64,000 bases of DNA. It comes from Halicephalobus mephisto (Eukaryota; Nematoda; Chromadorea; Rhabditida; Panagrolaimidae). The position numbers were made by a program, and so were the translations under genes. Positions 45,720-56,399 of this stretch are shown piece after piece. Within the stretch, counting starts at the first letter, position 1. Every line of letters begins with the position of its first letter. The notes under the pieces were generated by a model. It was not told the origin of the DNA. It worked only from the letters and a program-made list of their open reading frames with translations, and did not search any database. The stretch covers positions 1 through 64,000 of the forward strand of contig SWDT01000561.1 of the NCBI GenBank assembly GCA_009193035.1, given 5' to 3'.

Positions 45720-46310
45720 TAACTTTTGGTTCAATGAAAAATGAAAATTATTACTTTTCTGTTTTAATTTTAGTCACAAATGTCGAATATTCATGAAAAA
45801 TATGATTATGTCACATTCCGCAATCGTTACTGACCAAAAATTACTTTTTTGTGTATTGGAGCTGTTTTTGGATAGTGACTAGAAAGCTCTGACTTGAGTT
45901 GGAAATAGACACTATCCAAGATCTTTAAACAAAAAAACGTAACTTTTGGTTCAGTGAAAAAATATAAATCGTCACTATTAAATTACAGTTTTAGTCACAA
46001 ATGTCGAATATTCATGAAAAATATGATTATGTCACATTCCGCAATCGTTACCGACCAAAAATTACTTTTTTGTGTATTGGAGCTGTTTTTGGATAGTGAC
46101 TAGAAAGTCCTGATTTGAGTTGGAAATAGACACTATCTAAAGTTTTTATACACAAAAAAACACAACTTTTAATTCAGTAACAAATGAAAATTATTACTTT
46201 TCTGTTTTAATTTTAGTCACAAATGTCGAATATTCATGAAAAATATGATTATGTCACATTCCGCAATCGTTACTGATCAAAAATTACTTTTCTGTGTGAA
46301 AAACCCGGAC
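45720..46310. repeat. About 225-bp tandem repeat, three copies
   Basis: Units contain GTCACAAATGTCGAATATTC, TATGATTATGTCACATTCCG and TGGATAGTGACTAGAAAG. The last phrase is shared with the minisatellite at 1770-2585. Confidence 0.85.
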
Positions 46311-46746
46311 CCACTGAAGTCCGTTTTCATGTTAGACATGTTCAAAATTCGTAGATCAGAACACAAGGAATAAATAACGATTTTAATAATTTTAAAAAGT
46401 AATAATTATCTTTGAAAAATTCGTATTTTAGATCACAACGATCTTTCAAAATTTTTGAAAAATAAAAAACTACAAATTATTTTTTTAAATTTTTTTTGAC
46501 TACAAAGAACAGTGGTCAATATCGTCCCGAAAAAAGATTTTCGCTTATCTTCGTGCATTTTTTGAACATGCTGAAATAAATCTCTCTGATGATTAGTTTT
46601 ATAACCCATGCTCGATGGGGTGATTTTTGAATATCTTTGAATATTTTTATATCTGAAAGTTATCTCCTTAGGGTAGGTATAGGGCCGAGTACCTTGCTCA
46701 AGAAGGTCCCAGGTGTGTCTGAGACACATAATTCTAAAAAACTGAC

Positions 46747-47340
46747 TATGTAATCTTGTAAAAGTACAAGTATAAAAAATAAAAATACTCTGTTTAAGTT
46801 ACTGTAGTTTCTAAGAAGCTTTGGAAGTTCGTGTCAGGACCGTTTCGTGGGGAATTTTCACTTTTTACTTTCAAAATAGTACGGTTCATACGTAATTTCG
46901 TAAAAATGTAACTAAAAATGTTCTACTTAGGTTACTGCAGTTCCTGAGAAGTTCGGAAAATTCCCCTCGGGACCACTTTGTTCAAATTTTTTCGAGTTTT
47001 TATAGTAATACGAAATACCTATCAAAGTCCCACTTAGGTTACTGTAGTTCCTGAGGAGTTCGGAAAATTCCCCTCGGGACCATGTGGTTAAGGTTTTAGC
47101 AACAGTATTCTGAAACGAAGGAGAGGGATTGCGGGGTTTGAGGGACTCGGTGTCGGGAGCACCCGGTGGGTCTCGGTGAATGTAAAAGGATCCTTGAACC
47201 CATGCCGAGTCCAGAACTCGCAGTTCTTTTCCGTTATTTCGTCAAGGTTATCTTTATCAATTTTTCCAGATGTGTGTGACTTTCCTTTTCATCCGACCTC
47301 CAAACGACAAAACTTCAAAATATAAATTAATTATTTTAAA
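46747..47340 (+). repeat. Right arm of inverted duplication (TANGO2 promoter and exon 1 start)
   Basis: This is the intact partner of 43394-44087 and includes the promoter region and first 23 codons of TANGO2. The arms are separated by about 2.7 kb. Similarity ends at about 46747 on one side and within TANGO2 exon 1 on the other. Sequence further left (46680-46745) is instead related to 36757-36860. Confidence 0.9.
47260..47269 (+). promoter_or_regulatory. Putative spliced-leader acceptor of TANGO2
   Basis: AATTTTTCCAG ends at 47269, directly before the ATG at 47270. There would be no untranslated base between the leader and the start codon. Confidence 0.5.
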
Positions 47341-49078
47341 TAATAGAGATGAAGTGATTTCCAGAAAAACCTCAAACCTAGCTTGGGAAGGAGACATTCT
47401 CTGTGGTTTGTTTTTAGAGAATTTAAAATTGAAAAATTCGATTTTTTTTAATTTCAAATTTTTATTTTTTTTTATTTAAAAATTTGATTTTTTTTAAATT
47501 TCAAATTTTTATTTTTTTTTAATTTAAAAATTTACTTTTTTTTAAATTTAAAAATTTTTTAGGTCGAGATGAACAGGCAAAAGACAGAGGAACCTGGTTC
47601 GGGATTTCTAAAAACGGGAAAATCGGGGTTCTGCTCTCCATCACCCAGCCGATCTCCGACAGGAACCCCATGGCCCCCAGCAGAGGTACTTTTAGAAAAT
47701 ATTAAACATAAAAAATTAAAAAAGTTAATTTTGAAAATTTCGTATTTTTAAATTTTTTCAAAAAATTAATTTTAAATTTTTTAAAAATTTAAGAAAATTA
47801 AAAAAAAATTAATTTAAAAATTTTATTTTTTTATTTTTCTTAAAAAAAGTTTTTTTTTAAAATTAATTTAAAATTAAAAAAAAGTTTTTTTAAAATTAAT
47901 TTAAAATTTAAAAAAATTTTGAGAAATTTGTTTTTAAATTTTTTTATTTTTGAATATTATTTTTTTTCAGGATCAATAGTGATGGATTATCTGTCGTCAG
48001 GACAATCTGGCGTGAATTTTGTAAAAAATTTGTCGAAAAAATGTGAATTTTTCAACGGTTTTCAATTTTTGGCTTTTGACAGGTTTAATTTTATTAATTT
48101 TTTTAAATTAAAAAAAAAATTTAGAACTTTGGAAGGAGAGTACGGGTTGACGACCCTTGTTCAGAAGTTCGTCGACGAAATCAAACCCGAACAGTGGTCT
48201 CCGGAAAGGGGGGTTTTGGGGTTCGGGAACAGCCCCCCCGAGAGGCCCTACCTGAAGGTCCTCCACGGAACAAAAATCTTCGAAGAAAAAATTGAAAAAA
48301 TAAAAAAAAATCCAAACTTGTCCGAAAACAAAGTCATCCAAGAATTGATGGAAGTCGCCAAAGACAAAAATCAGTAAGTTTTTATTTATGCAAATTTTTA
48401 AAAATAAAAACTAAAATTTTTTTCAAATATTTTTAATTTTAAAAAATTTTAATATTTTTAAATAATTTCCAAAATATTGAATATTTTTTAAATTTCGAAA
48501 TTTAAAACTTTAATATATTTAATTTTTAAAAATTTTCGATATTTAAAAAATTTAAAATTTCGATTTTTTTTAAAATTTAAAATTCTAATATTTTCGAAAA
48601 TAATTTTAATATTTTTAAAAATTTTTGATTTTTTGTAGTTTAAAATTTTTAATATTTTTAAATTTTTTAAATATTTTTAAATATTTTTTGATATTTTTGA
48701 TTTTTAATTTTTTTAATTTTAAAATTTTATATATTTTTAAATATTTTAAATATTTTTTGATATTTTTTGATATTTTTGATATTTTTGATTTTTAATTTTA
48801 ATATTTTTAAATTTTTTTTATTTTAATAATTTATCAGCTGTGAACCTGATCCTCAATTGGAGCTCCAAGCGGAATTGGATCGAGAAAGCCTTCATTTTTT
48901 GACTTCACTGTTCATCGTCCAACAACAAGATGGGGATTACGGTACTCGTTCACATTCCATTCTTCTGGTGGATTCAGATGACAACGTCACTTTTTACGAA
49001 TCTTCGTTGGAATCTGGCTCCAACACCGAAGGAAAATGGAAAACTACTGTAGAAAAATTTAATTTAAGTAAAATCTGA
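47270..49078 (+). CDS. tango2: TANGO2 homologue, NRDE-domain protein
   Basis: Five exons: 47270-47405, 47563-47685, 47971-48082, 48125-48373 and 48838-49078, encoding 286 residues (human TANGO2 has 276). The family is linked to lipid, coenzyme A and haem handling and mitochondrial or ER-Golgi homeostasis; the reaction is not settled. It begins MCVTF, with Cys2 in the N-terminal-nucleophile position, and has the NNRDE signature at 24-28, GTWFGISKNGKIGVLL near 57-72, the FNGFQFLAFDR segment and the late YGTRSHSILLVD motif corresponding to human YGTRTNTIILVD. Introns of 42-464 nt are A/T runs. The 5' end is duplicated in inverted orientation at 43394-44087. Confidence 0.93.
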
Positions 49079-49079
49079 T

Positions 49080-50260
49080 TTTTTTTATAAAATTGAAATT
49101 TTTAGGATTTTTGAAAATTTATAAAAATTTTTTTTGATTTTTATGATTTTTTAGAGATTTTTTAGAATCCAATAGAAGCCTCTGAGACCTTCTAGAATCC
49201 TACAGTAATTTCCGAAACCATCTGTATTTTTGTAGAAGATCCTGAAAGTTGAAATTTTTCAGAAAATTCTGAAATTTTAAAAATTTCGAAAAAGGATTCT
49301 GAAATTTTTTAGAATTTTAGGAAAGTTTCTGAAATCTCCTAGAATCTAGTAAAAAGTTTTGAAATTTGAAATTTTTGACAAAATTCTGGAATTTTTCAGA
49401 GTTTTGAAAAAGGATTCTGAAGCTTTTGAAATCTTCTATTTTCCTGCAGAAACTTCTGAAACAGGGAATTCTAAAGAAATTCTGGTATTTTTTAGAATTT
49501 AATGAAGGATTCCGAAACCATCTGTATTTTTGTAGAAGTTTCTGAAACTTTTGAAAATTTTACAAAAAATTTTGGAATTCTTCAGAATTTAATGAAGGAT
49601 TCTGAAATGTCCCAGAATCCTGCAGAAACTTCTGAAACTGGAAATCCTAAAAAAGTTCTGGTATTTTTCAGAATTTAATGAAGGATTCTGAAGCCATTTA
49701 TCTTTTTGTAGAAAATCCTGAAGCCTCCAGAAACCTGAAAATTCTAAAACCTTCTTTACTCTCATAGAAGCTTCTGGAATCTCCTAAAATCCAGGAAAAC
49801 TTTCCGAAAATCCATGTCCGAAAATTTTGAAATTTTCCAAAATTAAAAAATTTGTTTTTCAACAATTTTAAAAATATTAAATTTTATTTTCGAAATCGAT
49901 TTAGAACCAATTTTACCATAATGGATAACCGTAACAGTGGATAAACCGACAAATCTGAGCTGATTTAAAAACACGGGCCGTTCGGCGACTTTTCCTCAGG
50001 GCATTTTGTTTTTTGATTACTGTCTAATTTTCGATTTTTTTAGATTGATTTTTTCGAAATTGGATTAGCCTAAAAACACTAATACAGTAACCAAAACTAG
50101 TCTGAAAAACTTCAGAATTAAGAAATCAGAGAAATGCCCCAGGGAAGGAAGTACCGTACAGCCGGGGATACAACCCATAAGACACAAGGAATGGATCAGT
50201 TGAAGAGTCCATCAACTGTTTCTGAATGTACAAACCCGGAGCTCCGTTTTATCAAAATTC
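49080..50260. other. Intergenic repeats and an imperfect palindrome
   Basis: 49140-49800 holds loosely repeated units around GAAACTTCTGAAATTTTTAG and ATTTAATGAAGGATTCTGAA. From about 50012 to 50140 an imperfect inverted repeat pairs CCTCAGGGCATTTTGTTTTT and ATTACTGT with ACAGTAACCAAAA and GAAATGCCCCAGGG. No gene is visible. Confidence 0.45.
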
Positions 50261-50261
50261 G

Positions 50262-50860
50262 AAGTCAAAGTTGACCGTTAAAGTTGGAAGTCAAAGTTGA
50301 CCGTTAAAGATCGACCTCAAAGTTGACCGTTAAAGTTCGACCTCAAAGTTGACCGTTAAAGTTCAACCTCAAAGTTGAGCATTAAAGATCGATCTCAAAG
50401 TTAACCATTAAAGTTCGACCTCAAAGTTGATCATCGAAGTTTGAAATCGAAATTTAGACTTTTCATGGTGAGATAACATAAATTTTTCCGTTCCAAAAAG
50501 TTATTTCAGTCAATTTAATAGAACTTGATATTTGGATTTTTAGAATTAAACATGATCCACAAGCTATGTCCTTACGCGAAAAGTTTGATAGTCAACTTCA
50601 AACTTTGACAATGAACTTTGATCATGAACTTTAAGGTCGAACTTTGAGGATAAACTTCGACTTCAGAGTTTGACGTCGAACTTTGAGGTCGAACTTCAAC
50701 TTCAGAGTTTGATATCCAACTTTGATGTCGAACTTCAACTTCAGAGTTTGACGTCGAACTTTGAGGATGAACTTCAACTTCAGAGTTTGACGTCCAACTT
50801 TGATGTCGAACTTTGAGGATGAACTTAAACTTCAAACTTTGAAGTCCAACTTCGATGAAA
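50262..50860. repeat. Palindromic satellite-hairpin-satellite composite
   Basis: Satellite units in the forward sense (AAAGTTGACCGTTAAAGTTC) run 50262-50445. A hairpin unit spans about 50457-50590 (GACTTTTCATGGTGAGATAA at the left, TATGTCCTTACGCGAAAAGT at the right). The satellite then resumes in reverse sense (AACTTTGATGTCGAACTTCA) to 50860. The whole is one large imperfect palindrome of about 600 bp. Confidence 0.85.
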
Positions 50861-51065
50861 AAAGACCTTAAAATCGAATTTGCATTCAAAAAACCCAAAT
50901 ATTAAATTCTATAAATTTACCTAAGATTTTCAAAACGAAAATTTCCGTTTTAGCACGAAAATTGCGATTTTTAACTTCGAAATTTGACAAAACGAAGCTG
51001 ATTATCCAGGGATCTAACTAATCTGTCGTAAAGCTGCATCTGAAAAAAAATAAAATTCCAGAATT

Positions 51066-53178
51066 TTATGAAGATTCAGTTCCATCAGAATCAAAATTTT
51101 CTTCACTTAGGGCGTCTTCGTTGAGGATGTCCTCCAGTTCGCAAAGGGCATATTCTCGTTCCCAAGTGTGGGCCAGAATCGTCCTCATCCCGAGAAATTC
51201 CGCCATATCCACGTGGGATTTGTGAGAGTCGATGAAGACACATTCGTTTCCACGAAGACCCAGACGATCCAGAGCAATCTGAAAATTAATCATTAAAAAA
51301 CTTAAAAAAATATAAAAAAAATAACTTTAAAAAATAATTTAAAAAAAGTATTCTTAAAAAAATGTAATAAATTGTTTTAAAAAATATAAAAAAAACAATT
51401 TTAAAAATGTAAAAAAAGTTATTTAAGAAAATGTAGAAAAATAATTTTTAAAAATATAAAAAAAATAATTTTAAAAATGTAAAAAAAGTAATTTAAAAAT
51501 GTAAAAAAAATAATATTAAAAAGATATAAAAAAAATAATTTTAAAAATGTAAAAAAAGTAATTTTAAAGATGTAAAAAAAGTAATTTTAAAGATGTAAAA
51601 AAAGTAATTTTAAAAATGTAAAAAAAGTTATTTAAGAAAATGTAGAAAAATAATTTTTAAAAATATAAAAAAAATAATTTTAAAAATGTAAAAAAAGTAA
51701 TTTAAAAATGTAAAAAAAATAATATTAAAAAGATATAAAAAAAATAATTTTAAAAATGTAAAAAAAATAATTTTAAAGATGTAAAAAAAATAATATTAAA
51801 AAATGTAAAAAAAGTAATTTTAAGAATGTAAAAAAAGTAATTTTAAAAATGTAAAAAAATTATTGAATAACTTACTTGATAAAGTTTAGGATCTGGTTTC
51901 ATGGTTCCTTCGACACAGGATTCCACAATGACGTCGAAACGGGATGAATCCACAGGCAGACGTCTTTTCTGTCTGGAGTTGTCCAAATAGTAATTATTCG
52001 TCAACAAAACTACCTTGATTCCGGCTTCACGAAGGGCATCAACGGCGTTCATGACGTCTTCGTCCAGTTCTATCGCGGAAGTTCCTTCTCCGAACCAGTT
52101 CCGGAAAATCGGAAAAGGTTCTGCTTCGATTTTGTGCTAAAAAAATTAAAAAATTTAAAATTTAAAAATTTAAAAATTTAAAAATTTAAAAATTAATTTT
52201 CGATGATTTTAGAAATTTTAAAAAAATAATTTTTTTATTTTTAAGGAATTCAGAAAATTTCGATCAAGTTTAAAAATTTTTTAGTGAATTTTTGAGGTTT
52301 TTAAATTTTAAAAAATTATACAAGTTTTTAAATAAATTTTTCAAATTTTTAAATTTTAGAAAATTTTAAGTTTTTACATAAATTATGAAAGATTCTGAAA
52401 ACTTCTATCGTGATCTTAGGGAATGATAGAAGCTTCTGCCATGGTTCTGGAAGTGATAAAGGACAAGAATTAAAGGATTTTAAATAATTTTGCATTAGTG
52501 TTTAAGATATCATGAACAAGTGCCATCTCAGCACGAAAGTCCCTGAGGTACTGTAACCTCTGTACATGGTCTTCTTTGTGGGATAAAAGACTTGATATAC
52601 GATAAAAGACAAAAGTTAAATAATTTTACGAATGTTTGGAACATCAAAAGAAAGTGAAATCTCAGCACGAAAGTCCTTGAGATACTGTAACCTCTGTACA
52701 TGGTCTTCTTTGCGGGATAAAAGACAAAAGTTAAACAATTTTACAAATGTTTAGAACATCAAAAGAAAGCGGGGTCTCGGCGAGAAAGTCCCTGAGGTAC
52801 TGTAACCTCTGTACATGGTCTTCTTTGTATGATTAAGGATTTTTACATATGGTAAATAATCCTATTTTGTACTCTAGTTCTGATGCTACAGTAAGGTTGC
52901 AGGAACTTCTTAATCCTAATAAACCTATGAACTAGGAAAGTACCAACCTGTTTGTTGAAGAGGTCGATGAAATCTTTCTCCTCTAATTCCTCTGCGGAAG
53001 AAAGTCCAGTGAACAACTTGTAACTCAAAGCGGCGAATTCTGGAGACAACAAAGTTTTTTTGATTGAACCCTCCGGAAGTCCTCTTTCGTTTTCTAACTT
53101 GTTCCAGTATCCCCGGTTCAGCATATTACGGTTGATGACACCGCTGACGTCGAAAATAACGGATTTTAATTGTGGCAT
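51066..53178 (-). CDS. HAD-like hydrolase with altered motifs
   Basis: Three exons, 52948-53178, 51876-52136 and 51066-51278, encode 234 residues, typical of a HAD subclass IA protein (phosphatase or epoxide-hydrolase N-domain type, as in ACAD10 and EPHX2). Motif I is IFDVSGVI: the nucleophile Asp10 is present but the acid/base Asp at +2 is Ser12. Motif II is LLTNN (Thr123). Motif III is Lys157 in MKPDPKLYQ. Motif IV is FIDSHKSHVDMAEFLGM, with Asp181 followed by Ser182 where a second Asp is usual. The cap helices and the EFLGMRTILAH end are normal. Loss of Asp12 suggests weak or no phosphatase activity. It ends in an acidic tail. TTTTTCAG lies 16 nt before the ATG. Introns hold AT-rich tandem repeats. 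Confidence 0.82.
51290..51870. repeat. TAAAAATGTAAAAAAAGTAATTT simple repeats
   Basis: About 25 short units fill intron 2 of the HAD-like gene. A larger block of about 240 bp (from 51415 and again from 51630) appears duplicated. Confidence 0.8.
52380..52840. repeat. Three copies with CCTCTGTACATGGTCTTCTT
   Basis: Copies near 52550, 52680 and 52800 share CTGAGGTACTGTAACCTCTG then TACATGGTCTTCTTTG. They lie in intron 1 of the HAD-like gene with a spacing of about 120-135 bp. Confidence 0.75.
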
Positions 53179-53194
53179 TTTTTATATAAAAAAT

Positions 53195-54590
53195 CTGAAA
53201 AAATAAAATTTCATAAAAAATAAAAAAATTTAAATTTTATAAAAACTCGAAAAAAAAATAAAATTTTATAAAAAATAAAAAAAATTTGAATTTTATAAAA
53301 ACTCGAAAAAAAATAAAATTTTATAAAAAATAAAAAAAATTTAAATTTTATAAAAACTCGAAAAAAATTATAATTTTATAAAAAATCTGAAAAAATAAAA
53401 TTTTATAAAAAATAAAAAAATTTAAATTTTATAAAAACTCGAAAAAAAAATAAAATTTTATAAAAATTTTAAAAAACTCGAATTTTATAAAAACTCGGAA
53501 AAAATAAAAATAAAGGAAATTAAATTTTTATAAAAAATTTTAAAAAATTTAATTTTTATAGAAATCTGAAAATTTTTTTATTTTTATAAAAACTCGAAAA
53601 ATTTGATTTTTATAGAAATCTGAAAATTTTTTTATTTTTATAAAAATTTTTTCGAGGTCACGTATCTTAAGCAGATTACCTGCAAAAGTGTCCAATCCTC
53701 GCTAAACTACGCGGAATTCACGCCCATAACGGAACTTGAACAAAAATAAAAATAATTTTATTTAAAAACGGATATTGATGTTTTTACAGAATTGTCCCGA
53801 CACGATTTTCCAAGGATCATAGAACATTCAACTTCAGATGCTCCAGAAATTTCATCATCATGAGAAATAAAAAAATAAAATTTAAAAAATTTAAAAAAAA
53901 ATTAATTTTCGAAGAAATTAAAAAAATTTAAAAATTTAAAATTTAAAAAAAATTAAATTTATAAAAAATTTAAAAAAATTAATTTTCGGAAAAATTTAAA
54001 AAATTTAAATTTATAAAAAATTAAAAAAAATTAATTTTCGAAAAAATTAAAAAAAAACTATTTTAAAAAAATTTAAAATTTTAAAATTAAAGAGTTTTAA
54101 AAATTTATTTTAAAAAATTAAAATAAAGAATTTTAGAAAATTTAAAAGCTATTAGGTTTCGGTGATTCTAAAATATGCTTATTTAAAAATTGAAAGTAGG
54201 CGTTGTTATGGAAATTTCTGGCTATGAATTTCTGAAGCCCTAAGGATTTCCGAAATTCCTTGGTTTTTGATTATATTTCTGAAATCACGTTATTATAAAA
54301 TTCGAAATTAAAAAAATTTAAAAAAAATTTAAAAAATATAAAAATTTCTTTAAAAAAATTTAAAAAATAATAAAAATTTTTAAAAAAATTGAAAAAAATT
54401 TTAAAAAATATAAAAATTTCTTTAAAAAATTTTAAAAAAATTCTTAAAAAATAGTAAAAAATTATAAAAGTTCTATAAAAAATTTAAAAAATTAAAAAAA
54501 TAATAAAAATTTCTTTAAAAAACTAAAAAATAATGAAAAAATTAAAAATTATTTTTATTTTTTTAGAAAATTAAAATTTTCCATGGAATT
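53195..54590. repeat. AT-rich tandem repeats upstream of the HAD-like gene
   Basis: 53195-53640 has units of about 60 bp with TTTATAAAAACTCGAAAAAA. 53660-53745 is a GC-richer patch on whose minus strand TTGCAG|GTAATC could be the donor of a 5' leader exon of the HAD-like gene. The rest is A/T runs with no gene. Confidence 0.5.
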
Positions 54591-54599
54591 TTAGTTTAA

Positions 54600-54765
54600 A
54601 ATTGCGACAAATTTTTGAGAAACAAACTTGACCAAGAGATCCGACGACAACTGATCTCGCCTACGATCGGAGTTTTGAGTGGGTTTATCAGCTTGCAAAA
54701 CAAAAAGTAACACTTGCCAGAAGTTTCCATGAAGCGTTTTTTAATTTTTGTACTACATTTCATCG
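54600..54765. other. Exon-like island, strand unresolved
   Basis: The plus strand reads LDQEIRRQLISPTIGVLSGF then ISLQNKK and a stop; the minus strand reads DKPTQNSDRRRDQLSSDLL before a GTCAAG donor. Both use normal codons. Neither could be joined to another exon. Confidence 0.2.
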
Positions 54766-54767
54766 AA

Positions 54768-55480
54768 ATTAATGGTCAAAGTTGATCATCAAAGTTTGAG
54801 GCCGAAATTCAAAGTCAAAGTTCAAAATCAAACTTTGAGGTCGAAGTTAATTGTTAAAGTTCGATCTTAAAGTTAGCTGTCAAAGTTCGAAATCAAAGTT
54901 TGATACTGAACTTTGAAGTCGAAGTTGGAAGCCAAAATTGAGCATCAAAGTTCGATGCCAAACTTTGAAGTCGAAGTTAATCATCAAAGTTGACAGTTAA
55001 AGTTCGGCCTCAAAGTTTGACATCGAACTTCGAGGTCGAAGTTAATCATCAAAATATAACCTCAAAGTTCGATGTCAAACTTTGAAGTCGAAGTTCATCA
55101 TTAAAGTTAATCATCAAAGTTCGATGTCAAACTTTAAGGTCGAAGTTCATCATCAAAGTTTGACATCGAACTTTGAGGTCGAAGTTAATCATCAAAATAT
55201 AACCTCAAAGTTCGATGTCAAACTTTGAGGTCGAAGTTCATCGTTAAAGTTAATCATCAAAGTTCGATGTCAAACTTTAAGGTCGAAGTTCATCATCAAA
55301 GTTGACCATCAAAGTTCGACGTCCAACTTTGAGGTTGAACTTTAGATTTTCGTGATAGGACTCGATTTGTGGATCATGTTTGATTTTTAAAATTTACCGA
55401 TTTAACTGAAATTTTTAAATAATTTACAAATGTGGTCTTACCGCGAAAAGTCCAAATTTCGACCTCGGATTTTGACGACC
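54768..55480. repeat. Short-unit satellite plus hairpin, fourth locus
   Basis: Forward-sense satellite units (AAAGTTCGATGTCAAACTTT, GTCGAAGTTCATCATCAAAG) run 54768-55340. They lead into a hairpin unit at about 55347-55460 (TTTTCGTGATAGGACTC at the left, GTGGTCTTACCGCGAAAAGTC at the right) and a short reverse-sense remnant. Confidence 0.85.
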
Positions 55481-55649
55481 AACTTCGACGAAACAGAATA
55501 CTGGCCTTCTGAAGTGTGGATTCTGCCAGTTGTATTTTCACTGGTATTTGCACACTTTTACTCGGCCAAATTTGTCTAATTTTTTCAAAAAAAAGCTTCA
55601 TGAAGATTTTCGTATAATTACAAAAAGCTGCAGCTGGACAAAAACTGGA

Positions 55650-56030
55650 CAAACAAAATGAAAGAGAAGGAATTTTTGAATGGTCGTGAACAAGGAAGGC
55701 GGCGCGAGTCGAAGTGCTGGAATTTTCCAGAGCTCTCTCGCTCTTTTTCCTTTGCCTACCTTTCCCTACTTTTTTTACTTTACTTTACTTTTCTTTACTT
55801 TTTTTACTTTTCCCTACTTTTTTTTACTTTTTCTTCTTATTTTTCTTTAATTTTCTTTCAAATTTTTCTTCTTATTTTTTAAATTTTATATTTTTATATT
55901 ATATATATTTTTACTTTTTATATTTTTTATATTTTTCTTATTTTCCTGTTTTTTTTTAATTCCTACTATTTACTATAATTTCGTATTTTTCCTATTTTCG
56001 TACTTATTTTTTTTAGTTATAATTTTGTAA
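55650..56030 (+). other. Polypyrimidine tract with a GC-rich edge
   Basis: From 55735 to about 55990 the plus strand is almost pure C/T (CTCTTTTTCCTTTGCCTACC, then many TTTACTTT and TTTTCTTC units). Open frames here encode repeated F, L and Y and are not genes. The left edge, 55690-55735, has GGCGGCGCGAGTCGAAG and a GGAATTTTCC dyad. Confidence 0.6.
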
Positions 56031-56334
56031 TAGCTTCTAGAATTTCGTAGAACTTTTGAAATATTTTAGGACAGAACCTAAGATTCTTTAGAATCTTGTA
56101 GAAATTTCGTAACTTTTCAGAACTTCTGAAAGTCGAAAATTTCTAATTTTGGATGTCTAAGAATTTGTATCGAGACGATTTCGTAATAATCTTATTATCT
56201 TTTGTAATATTATTTTTCCTATTTCCTATCTTCCTGCTTTTCTGTCTTAATTTTCTCGTTTTTTCCTTTATTCTTAATTCTCTAACGTGTAGGTTGCTAT
56301 GGAAGAATTTCTCCTAAGAATAACATGAATTTTT

Positions 56335-56392
56335 TAGAGGATCGCTTCCGGAAGGTCCCAAACAGTCAGATGACGAAACAAATTGAACACAG
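56335..56392 (+). other. Possible terminal exon
   Basis: After GAATTTTTTAG the plus strand reads GSLPEGPKQSDDETN and a TGA. The acceptor is good and the residues look coding, but the segment is very short and no upstream partner was found. Confidence 0.2.
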
Positions 56393-56399
56393 TTCACGT

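Noticed and set aside
55658..55959. Plus-strand frames of 74 and 81 codons over the polypyrimidine tract
   Set aside because: They are low-complexity F/L/Y strings imposed by the C/T tract.
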